Assembly: GCF_036417845.1 (NCBI RefSeq)
Contig: NC_089978.1
Location: forward strand, 143,090,288 to 143,154,287
Direction of reading: 5' to 3'
Source of the DNA: Apteryx mantelli
Taxonomy: Eukaryota; Chordata; Aves; Apterygiformes; Apterygidae
DNA: 64,000 bases
Notes under the pieces: model-generated
The model's input: the letters and a program-made list of their open reading frames with translations, nothing else
Database searches by the model: none
Told to the model about the DNA's origin: nothing
Shown here: positions 26,501 through 38,900 of the stretch, piece after piece
Layout of the letters: each line of letters begins with the position of its first letter
How positions within the stretch are numbered: the first letter of the stretch is position 1
Translations under genes and position numbers: made by a program

Positions 26501-29500
26501 ACTCTGATCATAGCTTCTGTCAGTGAGGCTAACCTTATATAGTGCGTGAATCTAAAAAAATGATTAATTTCCAAATAAGTCAACTTCTGTTTAAAATACT
26601 TTTTGTCTTTTCCCATTTTAATATTTTCTAGGACTTAATGAAGATCAAACGTAAGGAGACTGATTTGAAGCAGCTGCAAGCTCAATGCCAGGGAATTCAG
26701 ACACGACTTAAATATTCACAGAATGAATTAGAGCTTATTAGAAAGAAACACCTTGCTAATTTCTACAAGGTATAGTGTTAAGCCTTTATAATTTTCATGC
26801 TTAATCATTGTATTTGTTGACCTAAGCTATAATTACAAGTGAAGTAATTATGACTTTCTTATGTGATTTTTAAATTCAGTGTAGGTTTTACATACAGTGG
26901 TTATGACTGAAGAATGAATAAAATATAAAAAACAAAATAATAAAATAATTTAAAGTAATGAGGCTTTTTGTATTTTATTCTTTAAATTAACTATAATTTC
27001 CAGTAAGCTTGGTCTACCATTTAGTAACCTTCAAAAGTCTGTAAGTAAAAATGTACTTTAAATGATACTTATAATGCAGTTTGCCTTTCCACTCATTAAA
27101 ATTGTAACTGTTGCATGAAAATCAGCAATAAATGTGGATAAGTGGCATTTGAAAAGAAAAAAATTAACATTTTAAATCAGAAAATACAGATAATCTGGAC
27201 CAGAACTGTCTAGTAATGCCTAGAAAGTTGTCCATCTTGTTTAGAAAAATGACCTTCTTTTTCCGTTCTTTTCTATCTAGGAAAAATCTAAACTGGAAAG
27301 TGAACTGATAAATATTGAATCTCAACATGATATGCTGAAAGAAGGAGTATTACAAAGAAAAGAAAAAATAGAAGAATTTCAGAAAAAAATTAATGAGGTA
27401 GTCCTTTCTCTCGTAATCATGACAGCTTATGTTGTTATGTCTTATAGAAACATCTTTCTGTTTCTAGCAGCTTTGAGAGCTTGGATAACTTTTAACTTAG
27501 TAAGCTACTTTGTAGACAAGGGTCATAAATTACTCCAGCAATCTTCCCACATTCTGTACCTTTCTCACCATCAAGGTAATGGTGAACAAAAATACACTCA
27601 CATATATACTAACATCCAAATGTAAAGGTTTGCAAATCAAATTCCTTAAGATCAAAATGTTGTGACTTTTGTGTGCCAAGCATAAACCCAACTAACCAAA
27701 TGCATTTATTTTTTAAATTTTTAATTTTAGATGAAATTTTGCCTAATGTATATACTATAGTTTCATTTGAAATAGGAGAAAATTTTTGAGTTTGGGGAAG
27801 AGGGATTGTTTGCTTCTCTTCCTCCTGCTAATAAAGATGATTGCTAGTATTGAACAGGGATAATCCATGGAAGTTTACAGCTTTAGAGATCCTGGTGCAA
27901 ACTTTGGCTATGGATCAAATCCCAGAAGAACATTCTCCAGCTCTTTCATGGCATGAGGGTAAAATTTCAAAGTCTCAGCTTATTCTTTCTCAGTCCCTAG
28001 TGTCTAAGTTTTCTGTAAGAAACTGTAGTCACAGTGTCTTTTCTCTTTTTGGAAAGATAGTTACACTGTGTGACTAGACCTTCTCCTTTTTTTTTGTCAT
28101 GAAGTCTTCCTGTCTCAGGTGAGTCTGCAACAGCATGTACATACATGAAGCCCAGTATTAAGCTCTATATATACCTGCAAGATTTGCAAATCTCTCAGTA
28201 ATCAATGCAGCCTCCAGGCAGACACTGTGTGGTTAACTGTCCTCCTGAAAACCATTCTCTTTGCAGTCACGGCAGGACCCGTTCAATATCTACACTGAAA
28301 TACTCCATCAGTGACCCCTCCCTCCCCCCCCCACCCAACCAGTTGTGACAGATCCACCACTTCTGGAACCCACAGACCAAATAGGTCAGGCATGCTCACG
28401 TACAGAGCTCTGTGTCAGTTTTCTACACCTGAGAACAATGCACAACAATTTTGAAGTGCTTTTGTCCTGAACTCCACAGATGTCATGTCTAGGTGATAAC
28501 ATGTTACACTGCTATATACAATAGAAAAGTAGATAAAGAGCAGCACAGTGTGAAGGCTCAAAACTTTCTCTTTTTGGGACAAAGCTAGTTCCTGTCAGTG
28601 ATATATTTTGCGTGCACTGTGATTATTGTGGGAGAATGGTTGAGCTATCTCACTTTGCTGAACCGTAAATAGGTGATCACCTCTAGAATGTTATACATCC
28701 TTCAGACCTGGGAACATCTCAAGGTCTTTTTTTCTTTTGGCCATCAGGAGGGAATGATGACAGTTGGTCATGTTGCTCATGAGCTGCCTGGTGATTGTCA
28801 GCAAATTCCTCATTCCACTGTAAAAAAACAAAGACTGTTGAATGCCTCTATTCTTGTGGATTCTGATTTGTGTAAGACTGAATGAGAGCCTTGATGTATG
28901 TTGTGGTATGGCTGATTCATCTTTGCTACCCCTCACTCTGGAGGGGTAGCTAATGTAGAGCTTTGGGACCTTGTGCTATCCAAACCACCTAAATTCATTA
29001 CCTGTTACGGGTACTAGACAGCTTTTGTAATTAGAGCCTGCTCCTTTCCTGTTTTTTATCATCACCAGGAAAAGTTCTGTAAAATGTTATGTGATCCAAT
29101 GGGTTAGGTTCCTGGGCTGTTTTTTTCTGTAGACTGTTCTGCCAACTCATGCCTCAGTTCCCTGCTATTCTCTACTCTTCAGGTGGTCACCAGAACAGTT
29201 CATATAGATAGCTGATAAATCCAAAGTAATGGTTATCACAAGGTGACTGAAGGCACTTCAGTGAAGTGGATAGTATTAAAGCCTAATCTGATAGCAGAAG
29301 GGTGTTCTACTAGAGTTCAGACAACATCACTGGCCTCTCCAAGAAATAAATCTCATTCTCAGCTTCTGCCTGGAAGCCACCTTTATCCCTACTCTTGCCA
29401 AACTTTAACAAACCTGGTACAGACCTTGGAAGGGTGGTGCTGCAGTTTGTCTGGAAAATTCAGAGGTCTGCACCTAGATGCTTGTGTAAATGTAGATTCT

Positions 29501-32500
29501 TAGAGAAAGACAGATTACTTACCACTACCTGGAATGTACAGTATATAAATACGTAATTTAGTTCCTGGCCTCTTTTCCCTTCTCATCAGTCTTTCTGGAG
29601 TTTTAAGCTATGACTGGAATTCTGCATGTGAAGAGAAACCAAAACTGCTGCATGTTTTCTGTCTTACCTGCTTGTGGTACAAGCATGAGGAAGTGCAAAT
29701 GTTTGTCTTCTGCAAATACTGCAGAAGTCATTAGTGTTTGGGCCATAAGAATTCCAGTTACAGTTAACTTTCCTTTTGCTTGTACTGCAAAAAAAGTTGT
29801 GGAAGCTAGTCATCAATTTCCTACGTATAGTATAACTCTATTTGATATGCTATTTCATATCTGGTTAAACAAGCCTGCATTAAAAAATATTACAAACAGT
29901 ACTGATTTTTGGCCCTGTAAAGTTCTCCAAAATTTTGTTTAGTGTGTTGGGTTTTCTTTTAAATGCTGTAGGCTATTGCTGTTTCTTTGTTCAGTCTTTC
30001 CATGTACACCGTAGCTATTATTTATTTAGTTAATTTTTTTGTTAGAATTTTAGGACTTAAGTTTTTTGCTGAAACTTTTGTTAGTATATACTATATAATT
30101 AGGAAATGGAGGATTCTGTACTGTTTTTGTTTTGATTTGGTGCTGTTATAAATGGGACATCGCAATTATTATTTATGGGTCACATGAAAGGATTAAAATG
30201 AGGAACTGAGCTACACTTAAAAACCTGGCAGTGGGCGGGTTAGTCTTGTATGCTATTCAGCCTTCTTTCCCCATGTGAATGGGAGCCACAGATAAAACCA
30301 GGGAAGCTGGTTGCACTGTAATGCCTGTAATTGTCTTTGGAATGACCAGGTGCTGTCAAGAAGGGATTAGATGGGAGTTACCTTCTTTTGCAGATCATAT
30401 GCCTGGAATCTGGTATTTGTACTGGAGGTGTAATTTGAAAATGTCAAGTCCTGATCCTTTCTCAGGAGTTGAATCACAGAATGGCTGAGGTTGGAAGGGG
30501 CCTTTGGAGATCATCTAGTCCAACCCCCCTGCTCAAACAGGGTTACCTAGAGCACGTTGCACAGGATTGTGTCCAGATGGCTTTTGAATATCTCCAAGGA
30601 AGGAGACTCCACAACCTTTCCGGGCAACCTGTTCCAGTGCTCAGTCACCCTCACGTGAAGAAGTTTTTCCTCATGTTCAGATGGAACTTCCTGTGTTTCA
30701 GTTTGTGTCCATTGCCTCTTGAAGTTTGTTGTTTCTCTGAAATAACTTGAACTTCTAGCCTGTAGCATGAAATAATTGTCTAAATGTTTGATTTTGTGAA
30801 TTGCAAAACAGTATAAACATTTTCGTTTGTCTTCTCTTTACTCCAAGGCTGAAGATGCTGTTTTCCAGGAATTCTGTGAAGAGATTGGTATAGAAAATAT
30901 TCGTGTGTATGAACAAGAACGTGTGAGGCAACAAGAGGAGATTGATAGGAAAAGGTGGTATTTATAATTTAAAAGTAAAAAAGTGGTATGGATTGTATTA
31001 GACTGGGCACACTGGTAAATGAATAACTTTTTCACAGGAAATACCACAAAAACCTAAATGACTATAAAAGGTTATGTTAGCATTGCAAAAATTAGGTTAA
31101 CAGCTAGCAGTTGCAGTACTGTTGTTTGGATTTATATACAGTCATCACATGTCCACAGTGGCATTTTGCAACAAACTTGATAGGATAAAATGTGTTATTT
31201 TTGTAGTACTATTGTAGAAAAATAAAATGGCAAAGAAGAACAGTTTTCTAAAATCTGCACTGAGGAATGGCTCTGTCGCAAATTGAGGATGACATGAATG
31301 AAGATGACTCATGGGCATGAGTCTTAAAGGAGAAGTGAATGTAAGATACAGTGATTTGGTATAGGAAGACACTGTTAAAGGAAGTGGAATCTTAGTTTTC
31401 TCACAGGTAACCTCCAACTAGTATTCTACTCAGACAGATGTCACAGGACCATGAATTTATATCTTAAAGAACAAGAACATTAAAATGAACTGTCTTGTGT
31501 AGTACAGGAGTTTTCAGGCAGATGACAGTTCATGGATTTCCTGGCATTCTTTACAGAAAATACAGTTTTTCTACATGACCAGTATGATTCCTAGCACTGA
31601 ACTCCATTTTCTTTTCAGCAGTCCCTTCAGCTACAAAGCGACTCCCTGACTGTGTTTCAGAAACTTGGGCAAATGTATGTGCTGGCTAGGGCTGCAATGA
31701 AATAGTAGTACAGTGCATTCAGTTGAAGTTTAAGCACATGCTGGCAGAAGTGGTTTGATCATTTATTTATGTTGTCAAGAACTGGAGTTCGGTGAGGTAG
31801 AAAAATGAGTAATAAAAGAATGAGAGGAGTAGCATTTTGCACGTGTAGATGCTACGTTGCACATGTGGCCTGGGATTGTGGTTGTTGGCCCTAACTTGCC
31901 AACATGACATTAGTCCTGTAAGCCTGTGCTGCGGTGTCTTCTTGCCCAGGTCTAAAGAGCTTGGAGCTGGTGCGGTGCCAGCCATTTTGCGTGGACAACA
32001 GCTCAGATGCAGAACTCACTAATGGTAAATCATCCAGGAGCTCCAAGCTGAGAGGCAGAAAGCAGCAGCTGTGAGGAAACCTTTCTGTAAACAGCCCCTG
32101 AGTTTTACTTCATTCTATTCTCACAGTAAAGTGTGACGTAGCTTCTGCCATTGTACTGTTCTAAACAAATACAGCTTTCAGGTGAGAGATGGTGAGCAAA
32201 GCTGAATGTGGCTAAAAAAGCTCTAGTCTCTTGCTTGTTAATTGCCACCTCCCAGCTGAGATTCCTCACAGTTCTCAGATAAATATATATGTCAGCTGAT
32301 TAGGAGGCTTACTGAGGCAGCATAGGGGTCCCAGGCATGTAATAAATATACAGCATCAGTGTAGTCTTTTACCAGCTCCTATCTGCATCACTTACAAATA
32401 CATCCTATATACTGAGAAACTTGAAACTTTTGTGTTCCTTTTCTTACTGGATGTGACTATATTATGTGTTTACATGGTATTTGTTGAATTGATTATCGTT

Positions 32501-32938
32501 GTATTTTCTTCTAATTTCCAGTATATCTGCAAGGTGCTATGTAGTGGAATCAATGATCCAAATGTATACAAATTCTTGTATTTAAGTAAAAGATATTTTT
32601 GTTTATATAAATATATGTATATTTTATATAGTATATATATTTATATACACTAAATAGTAAAAGTGAAAATGTTTCTTTTAATACCTACTAGTACTAGCCT
32701 GTAAGTGTTGGTTTGAAATACTGTACTTTGACTAGACTGGAGTTTGAAAGCCAGAAGACACGACTAACCATTCAGCTTGAATATAGTCATGATCATCTAC
32801 AAAAATTAACAAACGCAGTCAGTACGTTGAGGGAGACCATCCATAAAGATGAAGCTGAGATTGCTAGGCTGCAGAAGGTAACCAGAATACACGTGCGCAC
32901 ACACACACACACACACACACACATGCATATATATATAC

Positions 32939-32975
<37 letters not shown>

Positions 32976-35900
32976 GTTCTAGTCTTAAATGACTGTTAAA
33001 AAATTCAGTTGCATTTTGTTGTTTTAACCTTGAAATAACCTCTACAGTCATACTAAATTTTTTTTAATGAAAAACTGTACAGAAATCAGGAAATTTGAGA
33101 TTACCGTATATACAGTATTATGTTGCTTTTAGTTTATATCAAAAGGCAGCATATGACTACAGATAAAACTAATAGCATGTGGTTGAGATTTTTTTAGAAG
33201 GCTTTATGAGTAATAGTAAACAACTATAGTGCTTTTCATCTTCAAGGTGTTCACAAATATTAATAGGCTTAAAATAATTGACTATGAATGCTAATTTAGA
33301 TTTTTAATTGAAGTAACACATATGCATTTCTCCTTCATAGTGTGTTTTTTCTTAAATTACTTCCATGAGATCATGTTGACTATATGTAATAAAAATATAT
33401 ATTCATAATTAATTTTGATTATATTAATGTTGCTTGTTAAGTAAACTGTGCTTGTGATGCACTGGAAAGTGAAGGAGAAAAGATGTGTAACAGTGCTTTG
33501 AATAAAAAAAATAGAAGTGAAATGTAGAACTGCTCCAAAGCAGGGAAAAAAAACACATGCATCACTTGAACTCTGCTATTGTATGTTAAAAGCATTTAAA
33601 TAAACAAATATATATTTAATACATAAGAAGATATGTTTTTCTGATACTGAGCAAAAAAAATGGCCCTGATTCACTGATGCATAAAAACATGTGTCTGACT
33701 TGATGCATGTGTGTATAATTCTATTGAAATAAGACTTTGAGCAAGATCAGAAATTTTGCCCTGGAGAAGGATTATGTGATTCTAATTCTAAAGGTGCTTC
33801 ATTCTGATGCTGCAACAGCAATAAGTCCTGATTAGTTTGTTATAATATTTGTTTCTAAGCACCATGTCTTTATGCACATACCAGAGTTACTACTATATTC
33901 TAACAACTAATTTCTAGCAATTTAGCAATGGTGTGGAATATATATATGTGTGTGTGTGTGTGTATATATGTGTGTGTGTGTGTGTGTATACACATGTACA
34001 TAGGTATGTATATGTATGTGCATACATACCTGTATGTATATATAAATATAAAAAATATATATAAATAAATGAAATGTATATATATAAATGAAATATGTAT
34101 GTGGGAAGACTTTTCTAGAGTATCTGTGCAGTTTATTTGTTCTTTGCAGATTACCTGTAGATTTATTTCTAAGGAACAATAATTTTTAAAGGATTTCACT
34201 TTTTAAAGGTGTTCCTAAATATGTTGTAGAAGTACAGCAGATGGGATCCTTCCTGCAGTGCTAAGGGAATAACTGAGGAAAAAGGAGTAGTCTACAGACT
34301 GTAATAGTCCTGGTATCCCTGCCTTTAGAATTTAGATGGTACAGTTACAAATCTGGAGCTGGCCATGCTATGTATACAAAACATCTGGATCTTCCTATGT
34401 GTATTTTAGATTTTGTGCTGTAACACTTTAATGTACTATAAGAGGTTAAAACTTTAATCCTCTTTTCTGTTTAACAGAGGTTTCATATTAAGCTTTTTGG
34501 TAAAAGATTAAAAATGTAAATATTTCTATGCAGGATGAGGAAAAGCTTCTAAAAAGGGTGAATGAAATTGTGGAGGAGCAGCAACATCTTAAGGATAGAT
34601 TAAATGCTCATAAATCTGAGGTTATAAAAACCCAAAATGAAGTTGAAGAGTTCAGAAGGACATTGTTAACTCTTAATAGGTAATTACTAATTGTATGCAT
34701 GGGAAAAATGATCAATGTAATAATTTTTAGATTTTTAATGATCACATGCTTGAATTTCTGTTGTTCTGCTTTCCTGTGAAAGGTTCATTAGAGACATAGT
34801 AACAGAATTACAATATGCATTAGTTTAAAGGTGTTCCTAGTTCAGTATGTGGTTCTCAAAAGTAAAGAGAAACAGACTATTTCATGAAAGCATCCCATAA
34901 TAAGGTAGGTTACTCTGTATATAGCTAGTGTTAGCATGCATTGTAATTTCTGATCAATATCTCTTGATTCCTGATAAGTACATATTAGCTTATCTTTTTT
35001 TGGGGGGGGGGCTATATTAAAATGACCAAAAGTATACATTAGGTTTGCTGATAGTTTCATATTTTCATTTGAGCTGTATAGCTTATTTCAATTCATAAGA
35101 ATTCTTTTTTTCTGATTTCAGTGTTCTCATTTTCTCCAGGCCTTTCAAGTGTTGTGTATCTTAAAGCACTTCATGTTAATTTTAGGTCACTATTTTGTCA
35201 TAAACTCTGCCTTTAAATCAACTGCTGTGGGGATATTTCATACTTCAGTTTTCTAGTGCTTACTGGTATGTTCCTGTGTTGCCTCTTAATCAGAAGTTTT
35301 CTTTAAAATTTAACTGTCTTTAAAAAAAATGGTATATTGGCACAGTATGGCTAAGCAAATTTATAGAATTTTATATAAAATCATGAATTGGATACTTTAT
35401 AACTCATTTTATAGTTCATTTATAGTGCATAATTTTAACAACACAAGAGACTGTTTCATCTCTGCCTTATGCAGCCACTACCAAAGAAATTTGTTGAAAA
35501 GAATCAAGTGTATTTCGATTAATGGGAAAAGATAATTGATTACAATTTAAAAAGGATCAAATCTCCATGCATAGAGGCAGACCTGAACAGAACAGAGCTT
35601 ATCACTGTTGTATTTAGGAGGGTTGGATATTTGAACTTGCAATGTATTGAAATTATGTCCATGCTGCTAACGCTTACCTTGTGGTAAAGTTAAGAGCTTA
35701 GAGTAGCAGGCTGTATTTTGCATGCTAGAATAGTAAATGGTTTCCATCTCTCTCTGAGTATTTTGGGGAATGAAGAGGATGGAAGAATTTAAATACCAGT
35801 TTCCTTCATTTTTGATAGGGAGTACAGAGGAAAAAGCCCTCCTTGTGCTTTGGTAAATGTTTTTCATACTGTAGGGCTATGGATGCTGTTGGTAGTGATG

Positions 35901-38900
35901 ATGCTATTTTAATAGTTTTCTGCCTTTTGTGTAGGGAAGCTAGCAAATTACAAAAGGAAGCTACAGCAATAGAAACATCCCTGGAAGAGAAAAGATTAAG
36001 AAGACATAATTTGCTCCTTGAATGCAAGGTGCAGGACTTGAAAATAAATCTTCTCTTTGGATCACTGGATGACATCAGCGAAGTAGAGGTACTTAAAATG
36101 TTTATGGAAGAGAGATATGAAGGAGAAATTATTCAGTCTTGGATTTAAAGATTTTTTCCTTCGAGGGCTGATTGTCATGTAAAATAATGTTAATGTCACT
36201 GTTTTGGTGTAATTAGGCCTTATCCATTCAGTCAAAGGATTTTTGTTTAGTAGACAAAAACGTTTGCAGGTGTTTCTGTCACACTTGAAATATATTTCTG
36301 CAAAATAAATAAATTTCTGGAAATCTCAAGGAAATTGGTATGGAGTGTTCCAGACAGACACATATAAGAAGACACTCAGCGATCAAGTCAGAACTGTAAA
36401 TAAGGCATGTATATGGGTTGGAAGAAGATTTGGTTAATCATCCATTCATAACATAAATGCTGTCTAAAGCCATCTTTCTCCCTTTATTAGATGTAGAAAT
36501 AGATATTCACAGAAATTAGAGATAGGCTAGAATAGAAATATTCCTGCTGGTAGAGGATTAGTTTTTCCTAGTTCTCCCTATTCTTCCAGCATGTCTTTAG
36601 TGAAGAGAGATACTTTCTCCACTGTTACAAAACTAAAGAGCTGTTTGATTTTGAAGGGCCTGTGATGGGGCTGCAAATTTGGAATGAATCTTGTTGAACC
36701 CATTCCTTAGGAAAATGACCTTCGTTGGAGCATGGGTGTAAATGGGTGGGTCAGAAGGAAAATAAAGGCAGTGAGGTAGGCAGTCTTTGAAGGGAAAGAT
36801 GAACTGATAATCATCAGAGTATGTTGTTACCTCAGCTATATCATGGTTAATGAATACAGGAGAGATGAAACCAAGGAGGAGGCAGTAGCATTAAAAATTT
36901 CATTCCTAATTAATATCACTGAGAAGACAGTAAGATAATGGTTCTGAGAAAGAAACTTGGTAGGAAAGGGGCTGATAATGATATGCATTAGGTGTTTCAT
37001 TCAAGAGTGAATAGTTGTTTGGAATCCAAGCTTACAATGGCCAGAAGATACTCTGCTTATGAAAAGGAATTGAAGCCAGTCATTTCTTTTGAGGCCAGCT
37101 GAGTGGAAGAAATGCCCTGATTTACACGTCGGAGCCTTTCCTTGAATGAATTGTCAGGAGAAAGGGAATTCTTTCCACTCGAGAAAATGGTATATTTACA
37201 ATATGTTCATTGTTCTAAATGTATTAAAAATAAATTACTGCTGGTTTCATCTTAACTTCAAACTGAAATAGGCAGATGTTTTAATCTTCATATAAAAGGT
37301 GCATTTTCTGTTAGAATCACAGAGTGTTAATTAATTAGGAACTCCATTTTGGTGGGGGGGGAGGGGACAATCAATGGGAAAAGTACTGTTTCTCTGCTAT
37401 CCTGTTACCACTATCTCCTTTTCTTACATCCTCTTAATGTATTGTTTTAAGAGTTAGAAGTTCACTGTTTCATATTTCTACACTGGAATGTCCTTTGTAT
37501 CTGTAGCTAAGAACTGAAATAGAAGACACTCAGATTACATCAAGTATCTATGAAAGAGAAGAGGCAATTCAGATAGACTACAGCAGCCTACCAGAAGACC
37601 TGAAGGTAATTTTTTTTTATTATTAATCTAATTATTGTATTTAATAGGTAACTAATTTTAAATTAACACAGATTGAAATGTTTTATTTTTATTTATTTTA
37701 TTTATTGAAATTATTTACTTATTTTTCATCCTAGCCTTTAAATAGAACTTACTTAAAAAAACAGTAATCCTAAGAGTGTGTGTGTGTGTTCTGTTTGCCA
37801 TCATACATAGCACTAATATAATACATGGGATTTTTGGATAGGTCCCATATACGTAATATAAAAATTTATCTCAGCTATAGAAATAAAATGGAGAAACAGT
37901 AAATACAATTTGATTTTTCTCTCCTATTTTATCTTCTGCCTTTAAGTTTCAACAAACAGTATGGGTTATGAAACAAAATTCTGGAAATTAGTGATTGGCT
38001 GCCAAAGGGTTTGTACCACTTCATTGTTGGAGAATGGCACTTAAAATACTGTCCTCTGTAATGGTCCAGCAGGTCATGTTTTCTCAGAAGTTTTTGTCTC
38101 TCTTTTCTTTTTAATCATCATAGGTAAAATAATTGATGAAGGTTAGGTACAGAGCAAGGTAGAAATCTGTCATCATTTGAACTTGGCTTGAAGAACTTTT
38201 CAAGAACCTGTCTTGAAAGGTTTTCTCCACAAATCGAGTAATGCAGCCAGCTAATCCTCCTTCTATGGTGTATTTTAACCCAGACTTCTAGGCTCAAGGG
38301 AACTCCCTGTCTGTTTTTAAAGGTCTTGTGGAACAATGCTTAAGACTTAGTAAATTGATTCTGAGAACTAAGAGCCCTTGGTGGAGCTTCTTGTTTTGTT
38401 GTCTTTCCAAATAAAGCTGATTGAGGAGTGGGGTACTTCCCCCAGAAGCCATGACCATTTGTTGTATATGTTGAAATATCTTGGCCTAAAAGCAAATTGT
38501 ATGACTTCAGTATTTTTCTTTAGGAGCTAGAGACTGATAAGGAGATTGAGATTCATCTAAACCAGCTTCAGCAGGAAATAAAAGCTAAAGAAAATACTTT
38601 AATGAAGACAGCTGCCCCAAACCTAAGAGCAGTAGAGAAATTGCAGATTGTTCGGGACAAGTTCCAAGAATCAATAGATGGTAACACTGAATCTTTCTTA
38701 CTAATCTTTTTTGTGACTGTGCGAGTTCTCACCCTAATTTAAAATCCTTCTGGGGTTGGCACTGCTATTCTTCCTCCTTTCATGTATTAAGGTATTTTTT
38801 GTGCCTAAGTCCTTTTCCTCAGTCATCTTTTAATAACATGCAAACAAGGTTATTAATAAATACTTTGCAATATTTTCTTGAAGTACAATTTCAGCTATAA

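Larger units (their letters stand above)
27398..30847 (+). other. SMC1B: SMC1B intron 14
   Basis: A 3.5 kb intron with a short C-rich tract near 28321, a perfect inverted repeat at 28925-28950 and a CR1 fragment at 30471-30733. No other exon recognised. Confidence 0.8.

Noticed and set aside
30469-30768. Open frames on both strands near 30500-30770
   Set aside because: They lie in the CR1 fragment; the minus-strand one is the decayed end of the CR1 reverse-transcriptase protein, not a host gene.
32806-33051. Tandem repeat array considered as a CRISPR-like structure
   Set aside because: Dinucleotide microsatellite without spacers, in vertebrate intron DNA.
33900-34199. Minus-strand frames rich in Tyr, Ile, His and Thr
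   Set aside because: Translation of TG/TA microsatellites.
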